A DNA stretch of 23,935 nt from Bacteroidota bacterium (lineage in GTDB: Bacteria > Bacteroidota > Bacteroidia > Cytophagales > Cyclobacteriaceae): assembly GCA_023393375.1 (NCBI GenBank), contig JAEWLI010000118.1, positions 1 through 23,935 on the forward strand, read 5' to 3'. This document shows positions 7,337 through 16,674 of this stretch, in pieces. Position numbers and translations under genes: made by a program. The number at the start of each line of letters is the position of its first letter. Within the stretch, counting starts at the first letter, position 1. The notes beneath the pieces were generated by a model that was not told the DNA's origin, searched no databases, and saw nothing but the letters and a program-made list of their open reading frames with translations.

Positions 7337-8473
7337 CTATTTATATGTTAGATCAAATAATATTAGCATAGGATTATCATAAAAACTCCTTCCTAAAAGC
7401 AATTCTTTTTGTGTGTTGTTTAGTGAACTCTTTTCGACCCTATTTTTAAAATGTTCACTTGAACTATATTCAGTTGTGTTGTACAAAGAGATAAATTTAT
7501 CTTCGGCAACACCATAAACCATATGATTGCCAAAGTAATTCTCCTGATTTAAAAAATCCAGTAAAAGTGCGTCTCCAGATTTTTTATCTAAAACAATAGA
7601 GAGAGTTTCCTTTTCTTGAATTCTAAAATGGATATAACTAGAATTTTCAAATATGTTTCCGATATTTGTAATATATTTATCCGGATTATTCATAAGAAAT
7701 AAATTTTGTTTTAACTCAGCTACAAATGATTTATCTGGAAAATTGCCAATAAATTCCACAATCTTATTTGTAGTACCATTTTCTATCCTGAAAATATCAC
7801 CTTTAAATCTTGGATTGACTAATACACCATTTATGTTTTTATGCAGGATATTTCCAAATCTCGTTATATCGAAACCGTCCTCATAAGCTGAATTTACAAA
7901 AATACTTCGGTAGGCCATGTTACTAATATTGAGTTCAGCAATACGGGAATGGATTATACCATCACTATATATATTTCTCGTATAAATTTCTTCATTGTTT
8001 TTTATAACAAACTCTTCGAAATAGTATTTTAGTTTTATTTCTTCAAACTCCGTAAGCAATTCATTGTAGATGATGATCTTACTAGAATGGTTGTCATAGA
8101 TCCAAATACTGTTGTTTGCAGTATTGATATCAAAATCCATAATGTGTAAATATTCACCAGGCCCTTTACCTATTTTGGATAATTTATTGTAAAATGAACC
8201 ATCTCTATTAAAAATAAATATTGTACTCGCTGTTAAATCCAATATGTAAAACTTATCATTGTGGAATATTATCTCATCAATTAAATTTATTAAAATATTT
8301 TCATCCGTTTCAAGAGGGATATACTCAATGTTTTTGATGGCTGTACTTTTATTTGGTACAGTTGACTTTTTAAGATCAATTGTTATTGGTTTGTTATCCT
8401 GTTCAGTGGTCTTAGGATTCTCACGACAACTAAATAGAATAAAAAGGAAAATGAAATATGATGGTGTTTTCAT
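7337..8473 (-). CDS. Six-bladed beta-propeller lipoprotein (intact paralogue)
   Basis: This 378-residue protein starts with a lipoprotein signal (FILFSC16REN). It belongs to the six-bladed propeller lipoproteins common in Bacteroidota: IEYIPLETDENILI opens the first blade, then come recurring units such as KFYILDLTASTIFIFNRDGSFYNKLSKIGKGPGEYLHIMDF, with the family hallmark GxGPGEY at about residue 110. Blades continue to a C-terminal helix and strand ending NPMLILFDL. The family resembles the NHL and 6-phosphogluconolactonase folds; function is mostly unknown, probably ligand or protein binding at the cell surface. The next gene upstream encodes a paralogue, so the two appear to be a tandem duplication. 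Confidence 0.82.
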   Translation of the reverse strand: MKTPSYFIFLFILFSCRENPKTTEQDNKPITIDLKKSTVPNKSTAIKNIEYIPLETDENILINLIDEIIFHNDKFYILDLTASTIFIFNRDGSFYNKLSKIGKGPGEYLHIMDFDINTANNSIWIYDNHSSKIIIYNELLTEFEEIKLKYYFEEFVIKNNEEIYTRNIYSDGIIHSRIAELNISNMAYRSIFVNSAYEDGFDITRFGNILHKNINGVLVNPRFKGDIFRIENGTTNKIVEFIGNFPDKSFVAELKQNLFLMNNPDKYITNIGNIFENSSYIHFRIQEKETLSIVLDKKSGDALLLDFLNQENYFGNHMVYGVAEDKFISLYNTTEYSSSEHFKNRVEKSSLNNTQKELLLGRSFYDNPMLILFDLTYK

Positions 8474-8552
8474 ATCAAAATGGTATTAGGAATCAGTGAA
8501 TGCAAAAATTCAATAAAGAGTGTTTTTCATTTCAGAAATGAAATTATATTAT

Positions 8553-9738
8553 TTATTCCTTCAATAAATAATATATTAGTACAGGATTACTTTCTCTGGT
8601 TATAGACATAACCTTCTTCTTCTGTTCGTCATCTATTTGAATTTTGCCTTGTTCTATGTATTGTTTGAATGTATCATGATTTCCCATTTCAGAATTCCTT
8701 AATATGCCCAATATAGCTGTCATCATTACTTCCTATAAATCTTACATTCATGTCATTGGTAATATCATCAAGAAAAAAGCCCATTTTGAATTCATTATTA
8801 TCTCTTTTATATAAAACAGAATAACTTTGAAAGTTTATCTTATAAGATAAATGAATTAGTTTTTTATTCTCAATAAAATTATTTCTGCCATATACTTTAT
8901 TATATTGTCGCATTTTATCTGAACGTTTCATAACATCATGTATAAGGTGAATCTCTCCAATTTCATCCAGATCTGATGACTTGTTTGAATATGTAGAAAT
9001 ATACGGTTTAAGTATATCATTCTGGATACAATAAATAGTGTCTAAATATGATTCATAAAAGAATAGTTTATTATTCATCTTATAAAGATTACCTAACCGG
9101 GATTCTTCCATACTGGTATATATGCCTCTGTCCTTAAGATATTTATGAACTTCATTTCCATTTTTGTCAATTTTATAAAGAAGAAAATGTAAATTTTTTT
9201 TATTTCTTAATGGATTAATGCTTATATATATATTCCCATTGTAGTTCTCTATGTATTTAGGCTCAAATCCATTATCATAATGAAACTCCTTAATTGATGT
9301 ACCACCTATGTTGTAAATAATTATTTTTTTTAGGGTTTTGCAATATACTATTACCTCATCATTGTTTTCATCGTAAGTTATAATAGGATCTAAATATTCG
9401 TTTGGTCCACGACCAATACTCCCAATTTTATTCTTGAATTTACCGTCCGACAAAAATGTGTATATGATTTTTGTTTGATTATCCAACACAAAAATATATT
9501 CATTATTAACTTTTATTTGTTTAATAGTTCCAATTAAACAATCAGGATTGGTTTCTAGTGGCACCAAATGATAACCATCAAAATACTCAGAATAGTAAAA
9601 AACCTTATCTTTTTGATGTTCTACTTCACTTAGGTTAATAGAAAATGCTAATTCATTTGATTGAATTACATCATTGTTTTCTTTTTGAATACAGGACAAA
9701 AATATCAAAGGAATAAGCAGTAGTAAAGTTGATTTCAT
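8553..9738 (-). pseudogene. Six-bladed beta-propeller lipoprotein with apparent 3' frameshift
   Basis: The main frame (9738 down to 8689) gives 349 residues: lipoprotein signal ending LSC16, then propeller blades with YHLVPLETNPDCLIG, the hallmark SIGRGPNEYLDP and further repeats, ending at a TGA after GHIKEF. The family's C-terminal segment is missing from this frame. It is present in another frame directly downstream: from about 8700 to the TAA at 8553-8555 one reads ...NSEMGNHDTFKQYIEQ and later ESNPVLIYYLLKE. This aligns with the end of the neighbouring paralogue (SSSEHFKNRVE ... DNPMLILFDL). A single-base insertion or deletion near 8690-8720 explains this; the cause may be mutation or a sequencing error. 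If real, the product loses about 50 residues and the last propeller strands, so it may be non-functional. Confidence 0.65.
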
Positions 9739-10261
9739 TTATAGTTTTTTAAAATATATATTATATTATATAAAGTATCTATAAATATATTCATGTTTTT
9801 TTTATTTTAATTTGTTTAGCTTCATAAAAAATGTTAAATTTTTAAAATCCGTTATTTCAAACATTCTTATACTACAAATATATTTTTTATGATAGTTGAG
9901 GTTAGTATAGAAAATCTTCTGGATTGTTTGTGATTTAGGCATGCGTCAAATATTTTAAGGAAAATTCAACAAAACATAACCAATTCGGCTACCTATCTTT
10001 ATTTCGGTTCATGCATTAGAATTAACCTGGATTATACCTTAAGAGGGTAGCCTATCCACAATCAACTACAGAGCTGCCAGTCATGAGCTAAAAGCCTGAA
10101 GCAATCAAAAAAAATACTATTCTGTTTAAAGAAATTAACAATCTGTTAATACTATCTCAGTACTACACTTCGTAATATTGCATGTTGTACTTATTTTAAC
10201 CGGTAAAATGAAAAAAGCCTTCTAGGATCAACTTCTATAAGGTTTGTATAAATTATTAAAC
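9739..10261. other. 523-bp AT-rich divergent intergenic region
   Basis: This gap separates the minus-strand propeller gene from the plus-strand efflux operon. I see no gene longer than about 15 codons. It contains an inverted repeat at 10134-10150 (separate entry), a spaced inverted pair GGCTACC / GGTAGCC around 9987-10053, and a five-codon reading frame (MKKAF) beginning at 10208. The half nearest the propeller gene is almost pure A/T. No confident TTG-TAnnTTTG promoter was found. Confidence 0.5.
10134..10150. promoter_or_regulatory. Inverted repeat upstream of the efflux operon
   Basis: ATTAAC-AATCT-GTTAAT has perfect 6-base arms and lies about 110 bases before the adaptor start. Its size suits a dimeric repressor, such as the TetR-family regulators that often control RND pumps, but no regulator gene is adjacent. 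This is inference from symmetry alone. Confidence 0.3.
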
Positions 10262-11398
10262 ATGTCATCGAATAGAATATTAATCAGAAGATCAGTTTAT
10301 ATAGTTCTGATTGTAGTAGTGCTTGGGATAATCTTTTATCCTAAAATTAAGCCCATATTTAGTTCAGATTCAGGGGCAAATGCACGTCCCATGGCTCCAG
10401 CTCCAGGAATGAGGGGTGGTGGTGGACAACCATTACTGGCGAGTGGTAATTTGATTGAGCCTGCTCAAATGAATGAATTGATTAATGCTGCAGGATCATT
10501 AATACCTGATGAAGAAGTTGAACTTTCATTTGAAACATCAGGAAAGATAGTTGGTATTTTCTTTAAAGAAGGGGCACGAGTGAAAAAGGGTGAACTATTA
10601 GCTAAAATAAATGATAAGCCCTTAAAAGCTCAGTTGTTAAAATTACAAGCCCAACGAAAACTTACAGAAGAACGCCTGTTCCGTCAAAAACAGTTATTGG
10701 AAAGTGATGCCATCAGTAGAGAGAGTTACGACCAGGTGTCTACTGACTTTCAATCAATAGAAGCAGATATTATGCTTATAGAAGCGCGTATTGCTGAGAC
10801 AGAATTAAGAGCACCCTTCGATGGTATCGTAGGCTTAAGGATGATCAGTGAAGGTGCATTTGCAGCCACTCAAACCCGTATTGTGCGACTGGTGAAGATC
10901 AAACCTATTAAAATTGAATTTTCAATACCAGAACGTTACGCTGGTCAGGTTTCAACTGGATTCCCTATCTCTTTTACAGTAGATGGAATAGCAAAGCAGT
11001 TTAATGCTGATGTTTATGCTGTAGAACCAAAAGTGGATATGGACACCCGCACCATTATGGTAAGGGCACTATATGCCAATACCGATGAAGAATTAAAACC
11101 TGGCCGTTTTGCCAGTGTGAGGTTATTATTGTCTCAGATTAATAATACGATTGCCATACCCTCTCAGGCGGTGATCCCTGAAATGGGTGGAGAAAAAGTA
11201 TTCGTATTAAAAAGCGGAAAGGCACAAGAGGCAAAAATCACAACCGGACTACGAACTGAATCTCATGTGCAAATACATGATGGACTGAATTTTGGAGATA
11301 CGCTTTTGATTACGGGAATTCTACAGTTAAGAAATGATCTCCCGGTACAATTAGATACATTGATTGTGAATAGGCCCACAGTAAACACTACACCATGA
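10262..11398 (+). CDS. RND efflux periplasmic adaptor (membrane fusion protein)
   Basis: From the ATG at 10262 the protein is 378 residues; an in-frame TTG at 10244 would add six and has no clear ribosome site. Residues 11-25 form a single N-terminal membrane anchor, followed by a Gly/Pro-rich linker (about 35-60). The two lipoyl half-motifs lie at about 85-117 (SGKIVGIFFKEGARVKKGELL) and 182-210 (ELRAPFDGIVGLRMISEGAF), separated by a helical hairpin rich in Gln, Leu and Glu (about 119-180). The beta-barrel and membrane-proximal domains follow (KPGRFASVRLLL, IAIPSQAVIPE). It links the inner-membrane pump to the outer-membrane channel. Its stop overlaps the pump start in an ATGA arrangement, indicating translational coupling. 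Confidence 0.93.
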   Translation: MSSNRILIRRSVYIVLIVVVLGIIFYPKIKPIFSSDSGANARPMAPAPGMRGGGGQPLLASGNLIEPAQMNELINAAGSLIPDEEVELSFETSGKIVGIFFKEGARVKKGELLAKINDKPLKAQLLKLQAQRKLTEERLFRQKQLLESDAISRESYDQVSTDFQSIEADIMLIEARIAETELRAPFDGIVGLRMISEGAFAATQTRIVRLVKIKPIKIEFSIPERYAGQVSTGFPISFTVDGIAKQFNADVYAVEPKVDMDTRTIMVRALYANTDEELKPGRFASVRLLLSQINNTIAIPSQAVIPEMGGEKVFVLKSGKAQEAKITTGLRTESHVQIHDGLNFGDTLLITGILQLRNDLPVQLDTLIVNRPTVNTTP

Positions 11399-14300
11399 GT
11401 TTAGCGTCATTAAGTATAGAACGACCTGTATTAGCCACGGTTTTTTCGCTCGTAATCCTTTTATTTGGCATCCTTGGAGTTACTTATTTAGGGGTGAGGG
11501 AATTTCCCAGTGTCGATCCACCCATCATATCTGTCAACACTTCGTACCCAGGTGCCAATTCTGATGTAATTGAAACACAGATAACAGAACCATTGGAGCA
11601 ATCCATCAATGGTATACCAGGTATACGTACACTTACGAGTCGCAGTAGTCAAGGACGAAGTAGTATCTCTGTAGAATTTGAACTTACGGTGGACATGGAA
11701 ACTGCCGCAAATGACGTTCGGGATAAAGTTTCACAAGCTCAACGTTTTTTACCACGTGATTGTGACCCACCTACAGTTTCCAAAGCAGATGCGGATGCAA
11801 GCCCGATCATGATGATCGCCGTAAAAAGTAGCAAAAGGTCCTTACTTGAACTTTCTGAAATCGCTGAATTAACATTTAAAGAGCAGCTACAAACTATTTC
11901 AGGGGTAAGCGCGATCATGATATGGGGTGAAAAACGGTATGCCATGCGTATTTGGCTCAACCCTAGAAAATTGGCAGGCTATCAAATGACGCCTATCGAT
12001 GTCAGAAATGCTATCCAACGTGAAAACGTGGAACTTCCAGCCGGAAGTATTGAAGGTGATGCTACTGAATTGACCATCAGGGCATTGGGTTTAATGACCA
12101 CACCTCAGGAATTTAACAATCTTATTCTTCGACAAACCGGAGACCAGATCGTAAGGGTAAGTGATATTGGCAGAGCCGAATTAAGCCCTGAGGACTTACG
12201 TGGTATAATGAAAATCAATGGTGTTCCTGCCATCGCCACAATTATAATTCCTCAACCCGGAGCTAACCACATAGAAATTGTGGATGAAGTGTATAACCGA
12301 TTGGATTATATTCAAAAAGATTTGCCTGCTGACGTGGAATATACAGTTGGCTTTGATAATACAAAATATATCCGTTCTTCAATCAATGAAGTTCTTTCCA
12401 CTATTTACCTGGCATTCCTTCTGGTGATAGTTATTATCTTTTTGTTTTTAAGGGATTGGCGAACAACGATTATTCCGATAATTGTTATTCCTGTTTCACT
12501 AATCGGTACATTCTTTATCATGTATGCTGCCGGTTTTACCATCAATGTGCTCACATTACTGGCTGTGGTATTATCCATTGGTTTGGTGGTAGATGATGCC
12601 ATTGTAATGATGGAAAACATATATGTAAAAATTGAACAGGGCATGAGCCCGATAGAAGCAGGTAAAAAAGGCGCTAATGAAATATTCTTTGCCATTATTT
12701 CTACTACTATTACCTTGATAGCTGTATTCATCCCAATTGTATTCCTAGAAGGGATGACAGGGAGATTGTTCAGGGAATTTAGTATTGTGATTGCAGGTGC
12801 TGTAGCAATTTCTTCTTTTATAGCGCTTACACTCACACCTATGCTTTCAACCAAATTGTTGAAAACAAGGAATCAGCGAGGAAAAATGTATAATTATACT
12901 GAAAAGTTCTTCGTTTCTTTGAATAGTTCATACCAGGATTCATTAACTAAATTTCTAGATAAAAAGTATATAGCAGGTATTGTTTTAGCAAGCTCTTTTT
13001 TCCTCATTTTTATTTTATGGAAAAATATTCCAGCTGAAATGGCACCTTTGGAAGACCGCTCTCAGTTAAATGTTAATATTACCACGCAGGAAGGGTCGAC
13101 TTATGAATATAATTTAGGCTATATTGAGTCTGTATCTAAAATGGCTCAATCAAAAGTGCCGGAATACGATAATATTATAGAAAGGGCTTGGAGTTCGGGC
13201 GGTTTTGTACGTGTGGCTTTAGTGGAACCCTCTGCAAGGACAAAGTCTCAGCAGCAAATAGCCAATGAACTTTCAGCCGAATTAAGGAAAATGACCCAGG
13301 CCAGGGCGAATGTAATCCAACAATCCACATTTGGCGGTCGACGGGCTGGATTGCCTATCCAATATGTATTACAAGCACCAACGATTGAAAAATTGCGTGA
13401 GGTGTTGCCATCTTTTATGGCGGAAGTACATGATAATCCAACGTTTGTGATGGCAGATGTGGATCTTAAATTTACCAAACCGGAACTTCAGATAGAAATC
13501 AACCGGGATAAAGCGAATCTTATGGGAGTATCCACACAAAATATTGGACAGACACTTCAATTGGCTTTGAGTGGCCAACGATTGGGTTACTTTATCATGA
13601 ACGGAAAGCAATATCAGATTTTAGGCGAGCTTGCCCGTGACGATCGTAACAAACCCCTCGACCTGAAATCGTTGTATGTAAGAAGTAACAATGGTCAGAT
13701 GATCCAGCTTGACAATTTCGTCAATCTAAAGGAATCTACCGCACCTCCTCAGTTGTTCCGTTACAACCGTTTTGTGGCTGCAACTATCACAGCCGGTTTA
13801 GCTGATAAAAGGACAATTAGCCAAGGCCTGGAGGAAATGGATAAAATTGCTGATAAGGTTTTGGATGATTCTTTCCGAACAGCTTTAGCCGGTGATTCAA
13901 AAGATTTTATGGAAAGTTCTTCCAGTTTGATGTTTGCCTTCCTTTTAGCTATTGTTTTGATTTTCCTGGTGCTTTCAGCTCAATTCGAAAGCTTTAAAGA
14001 TCCCATAATAGTGATGATGACTGTGCCATTGGCACTAACTGGAGCATTGATTTTCATGTGGTATTTTGATATTACCATGAATATATTTAGTCAGATTGGA
14101 TTGATCATGTTGATTGGATTGGTATCAAAAAACGGTATTTTGATTGTGGAATTTGCCAACCAACGGAAAGAAAGTGGATTATCAAAGCTTGATGCTATTC
14201 GGAATGCTTCAGCTGCCAGGTTCAGACCAATTTTGATGACCAGTTTATCAACTATTCTTGGTGTACTTCCTTTGGCTATGGGCTGGGGTGAGGGAGCTCA

Positions 14301-14466
14301 AAGTCGTGTAGCAATGGGTATTGCAGTAGTAGGTGGCTTATCTATTTCTACATTACTTACTTTATATGTAATTCCCGCAATTTATCTAATGATTTCAAGT
14401 GAAACGAAAAATATTAAAAATGATTCAGGTGTTCCCGGTGAATTTGCAATCACTGAAAATAATTAA
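11395..14466 (+). CDS. RND multidrug efflux pump, AcrB/MexB (HAE1) type
   Basis: This 1023-residue inner-membrane transporter has the usual family length. It opens with the RND start ERPVLATVFSLVILLFGILG, which contains the first membrane helix. Two large periplasmic loops follow helices 1 and 7, and membrane bundles lie at about 335-490 and 850-1005. The proton-relay residues are present: D400 and D401 in GLVVDDAIVMMEN on helix 4, and K912 in LVSKNGILIVEFANQ on helix 10, matching AcrB D407/D408/K940. It is therefore expected to be a proton-driven exporter of amphiphilic compounds; the exact substrates are unknown. Its start overlaps the adaptor stop by four bases, and its end overlaps the channel gene. 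Confidence 0.95.
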   Translation: MSLASLSIERPVLATVFSLVILLFGILGVTYLGVREFPSVDPPIISVNTSYPGANSDVIETQITEPLEQSINGIPGIRTLTSRSSQGRSSISVEFELTVDMETAANDVRDKVSQAQRFLPRDCDPPTVSKADADASPIMMIAVKSSKRSLLELSEIAELTFKEQLQTISGVSAIMIWGEKRYAMRIWLNPRKLAGYQMTPIDVRNAIQRENVELPAGSIEGDATELTIRALGLMTTPQEFNNLILRQTGDQIVRVSDIGRAELSPEDLRGIMKINGVPAIATIIIPQPGANHIEIVDEVYNRLDYIQKDLPADVEYTVGFDNTKYIRSSINEVLSTIYLAFLLVIVIIFLFLRDWRTTIIPIIVIPVSLIGTFFIMYAAGFTINVLTLLAVVLSIGLVVDDAIVMMENIYVKIEQGMSPIEAGKKGANEIFFAIISTTITLIAVFIPIVFLEGMTGRLFREFSIVIAGAVAISSFIALTLTPMLSTKLLKTRNQRGKMYNYTEKFFVSLNSSYQDSLTKFLDKKYIAGIVLASSFFLIFILWKNIPAEMAPLEDRSQLNVNITTQEGSTYEYNLGYIESVSKMAQSKVPEYDNIIERAWSSGGFVRVALVEPSARTKSQQQIANELSAELRKMTQARANVIQQSTFGGRRAGLPIQYVLQAPTIEKLREVLPSFMAEVHDNPTFVMADVDLKFTKPELQIEINRDKANLMGVSTQNIGQTLQLALSGQRLGYFIMNGKQYQILGELARDDRNKPLDLKSLYVRSNNGQMIQLDNFVNLKESTAPPQLFRYNRFVAATITAGLADKRTISQGLEEMDKIADKVLDDSFRTALAGDSKDFMESSSSLMFAFLLAIVLIFLVLSAQFESFKDPIIVMMTVPLALTGALIFMWYFDITMNIFSQIGLIMLIGLVSKNGILIVEFANQRKESGLSKLDAIRNASAARFRPILMTSLSTILGVLPLAMGWGEGAQSRVAMGIAVVGGLSISTLLTLYVIPAIYLMISSETKNIKNDSGVPGEFAITENN

Positions 14467-15778
14467 ATATTTCTTCTGCTTTATCCTTTTTACTCTTGGT
14501 AATATTCCCTACGCAACTGCGCAAGAGGTATTGGATCTTGGACGTAGCATACAAATAGGTTTGGAACAGAATTTCTCATTACATGTAGCGCGAAACAGGG
14601 AAGAAATAGCAGCCAAAAACTATACCAGAGGAAATGCAGGTATGCTGCCCCGGTTGTCTGCAAGTTACAGATATGGTGGAACAATCAATTCTACCCATCA
14701 AAACCTTAGTGAAGGTGGGGAGAATAGTACGAATAATGTACATAATACATCTGGAAATGCCGGGATAACCTTAGGCATGACCATTTTCAGGGGGTTTCAG
14801 GCGCAAAATGTTTACCAAAAACTAGGTGAACAAGCTCAATTAGAACAATTGTATACCCAAATGTCTATTGAGAACCTGGTAGCACGTATTGCCAGTGAAT
14901 ACAACTATTATTTACAACAACAGATATTGTATAAAAACATGGCCTACGCCGTCTCTTTATCAAGAGAACGCGTTCGGATTGATGAACAAAGATATTTACT
15001 AGGATCGGCATCGAAAATGCAACTGTTACAATCACAGGTATACCTGAACGCTGACAGCTCAAGATATACCAGTCAAAATGAAGTGCTCCGATCTTCACAA
15101 ATCAGGTTGAACGAACTGCTTGCTATTGACAATCTGGGGAACAATTTTTTAATCGAAGACACCCTCATCCTGTTAACTAAAAACTTAAATTATGATTCAT
15201 TGCTGATGCAGGCACTTACTTATAATACAAGTCTGCAGATTGCCTCAAAAAATCAATTGGTTTCAGAGCTTGATTATAAGATTGTGACTTCAAGATCTTA
15301 TCCTTACCTTGAGGCATCAACTGGATATGGATACAATCATAATGGTTATGAACAAGGGGCTTTCAGAAATCAACAGGTTTGGGGTTTTAACTATGGTTTG
15401 ACATTAGGTATTGACATTTTTGATGGCAACAATCGCCGAAGGGAAAGGACGATCTCAAAAATTGAAATAGAAAACAGGGAAATTCAGTATAAAGAAGTTG
15501 AACAAACAGTAAAAGCGGACCTGTTGACCATCTACAGTGCTTATGAAAACAACCTCCGTTTGATCAGGCTGGAGGAGCAAAACCTTGAGGCTGCCAGAGA
15601 AAACCTGACCATTGCCCTTGAACGTTATAAGCTTGGTGACTTGGCCGGCATCGAACTAAGGGAAGTACAAAAAAGCCTTCTTGATGCAGAGGAAAGACTT
15701 ATCTCCGTGAGATACCAAACCAAACTGGCCGAAATATCCCTACTTCAGATCTCGGGGAATATTATGGATTATTTATAA
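14420..15778 (+). CDS. TolC-family outer-membrane efflux channel
   Basis: Third gene of the efflux operon, about 452 residues from the ATG at 14420; GTG at 14399 and TTG at 14444 are alternative starts. The 5' end overlaps the pump gene by about 47 bases in another frame. A signal peptide (hydrophobic YFFCFILFTLGNIPYATA, cut near A-Q) is followed by two homologous outer-membrane-efflux repeats rich in coiled-coil heptads. Recognisable parts are the LSASYRYGG strand, ASKMQLLQSQVYLN near the first helical turn, and GLTLGIDIFDGNNRRR followed by ALERYKLGDLAGIELREVQ in the second half. Trimers form the exit duct that docks with the adaptor. No terminator hairpin is evident after the stop. Confidence 0.92.
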   Translation: MIQVFPVNLQSLKIIKYFFCFILFTLGNIPYATAQEVLDLGRSIQIGLEQNFSLHVARNREEIAAKNYTRGNAGMLPRLSASYRYGGTINSTHQNLSEGGENSTNNVHNTSGNAGITLGMTIFRGFQAQNVYQKLGEQAQLEQLYTQMSIENLVARIASEYNYYLQQQILYKNMAYAVSLSRERVRIDEQRYLLGSASKMQLLQSQVYLNADSSRYTSQNEVLRSSQIRLNELLAIDNLGNNFLIEDTLILLTKNLNYDSLLMQALTYNTSLQIASKNQLVSELDYKIVTSRSYPYLEASTGYGYNHNGYEQGAFRNQQVWGFNYGLTLGIDIFDGNNRRRERTISKIEIENREIQYKEVEQTVKADLLTIYSAYENNLRLIRLEEQNLEAARENLTIALERYKLGDLAGIELREVQKSLLDAEERLISVRYQTKLAEISLLQISGNIMDYL

Positions 15779-15986
15779 GTATCCTTTTGACGAGTGAATT
15801 GTCCTAAAACAAGAGGGTCTTGATATGAATTCCATCATTGTGAATCCGCCTTTTCACAGTTCTACACTATAAAAGATTTCGACATCTTGTAAAATTACTG
15901 TCATTGTAAATAAAATTTAGGGTATTCTAAACCATGAATCATAGTTAAGTTTTATGCTTCTGTTTTGCATTACAAAAGAGATATCC

Positions 15987-16017
15987 TTGATTGGCATACT
16001 AATATGACATACCTTTG
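15987..16017 (+). promoter_or_regulatory. Bacteroidota promoter of the toxin-antitoxin operon
   Basis: TTG (15987-15989), a 20-base spacer and TACCTTTG (16010-16017) match the -33/-7 consensus TTG-N17-23-TAnnTTTG exactly. Transcription would begin near 16022, about 15 bases before the antitoxin ATG at 16037. This argues against the longer in-frame start at 15965, because that start would lie upstream of the promoter. Confidence 0.65.
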
Positions 16018-16023
16018 TGGTAT
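16009..16023. promoter_or_regulatory. Candidate antitoxin operator over the -7 box
   Basis: ATACC-TTTGT-GGTAT is an inverted repeat with perfect 5-base arms covering the -7 box and the expected start site. Ribbon-helix-helix antitoxins normally repress their own operon by binding such short palindromes, so this is a plausible autoregulatory site. Confidence 0.45.
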
Positions 16024-16036
16024 AAACTGTGAAGAA

Positions 16037-16267
16037 ATGAAAACTGTATCATTAAAAATAGACGACTCGATATTCAGCGAGACTGAAAAGATACTTGCTC
16101 GGATAAAAAAGCCACGGAATAGATATATCAACGAAGCGATTGATTATTATAACAAGTTTCAACGTAAACATATTCTTGAAAAAAAATTGAAAAAAGAATC
16201 TGAAATAGTTAAAGCGGATTCAATGTCGGTATTAAAAGACTTTGAAGAGATAGACTATGGCCATTAA
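16037..16267 (+). CDS. Ribbon-helix-helix antitoxin (CopG/MetJ-type)
   Basis: This 76-residue protein starts with a beta-strand and two helices typical of ribbon-helix-helix DNA-binding antitoxins: KTVSLKIDDSIFSETEKIL, then NRYINEAIDYY. It is followed by a charged, probably disordered tail (KHILEKKLKKESEIVKAD) that would wrap and neutralise the toxin. The start at 16037 is chosen because the promoter and operator lie immediately upstream. The 3' end overlaps the toxin gene by 11 bases, the usual translational coupling that keeps antitoxin in excess. Confidence 0.8.
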   Translation: MKTVSLKIDDSIFSETEKILARIKKPRNRYINEAIDYYNKFQRKHILEKKLKKESEIVKADSMSVLKDFEEIDYGH

Positions 16268-16604
16268 ACAATTTGAAATATGGATTGCAGACCTGAATTC
16301 ACAGATTGGTTCCGAACCTGGTAAAACCAGGCCTGTTTTAATTATTCAAACAGATTTACTCAATAAGATTCCACATCCATCAACAATAGTATGTCCAATT
16401 ACCACAAATGTTGAAAAGGATTCTGAAATTTTAAGGGTTCATATGGAAAAAGGAACGGCTAATTTACAATCAGCCTGTGATATTATGATTGACCAAATTC
16501 GAGCGATTGATAATAAAAGACTGACAAAAAGGATTGGTGTATTAACTGATGAATTGATTGATATGGTCAAAGAAAATATTCAAATAGTCCTTGCCCTTGA
16601 ATAA
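16257..16604 (+). CDS. MazF/PemK-family endoribonuclease toxin
   Basis: This 115-residue protein is of normal length for the family. It has the N-terminal strand EIWIADLN, the signature G18-S-E-P-G-K-T-R25-P-V-L-I-I, the central strand TIVCPITT, and the segment L70-Q-S-A-C-D-I-M-I-D-Q-I-R-A-I-D-N-K-R-L that ends in the family's Q-I-R-x-x-D-x-x-R-L motif. R25 and S72 are the likely active-site residues. MazF toxins cleave mRNA at short sequences and arrest growth when the labile antitoxin is lost. The module appears intact. Confidence 0.88.
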   Translation: MAIKQFEIWIADLNSQIGSEPGKTRPVLIIQTDLLNKIPHPSTIVCPITTNVEKDSEILRVHMEKGTANLQSACDIMIDQIRAIDNKRLTKRIGVLTDELIDMVKENIQIVLALE

Positions 16605-16674
16605 TCTGATATTGTAAAAAATTATACCCCGATTGAATCCAATGTTTATACAATTTTTTGGTTTTGCTTCCAAT

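Noticed and set aside
9980..10110. Possible structured RNA or tRNA-like sequence with GGCTACC / GGTAGCC arms
   Set aside because: The arms are short and far apart, no cloverleaf or conserved riboswitch core could be built, and there is no CCA-type end.
12405..12854. 149-codon open frame on the minus strand inside the efflux pump gene
   Set aside because: It is antisense to the membrane helices of a clear AcrB-type pump and its translation has no recognisable domain; a shadow frame.
15965..16036. Longer N-terminus for the antitoxin, starting at 15965
   Set aside because: The promoter boxes and probable start site lie inside this stretch, and the extra residues do not fit the ribbon-helix-helix fold.
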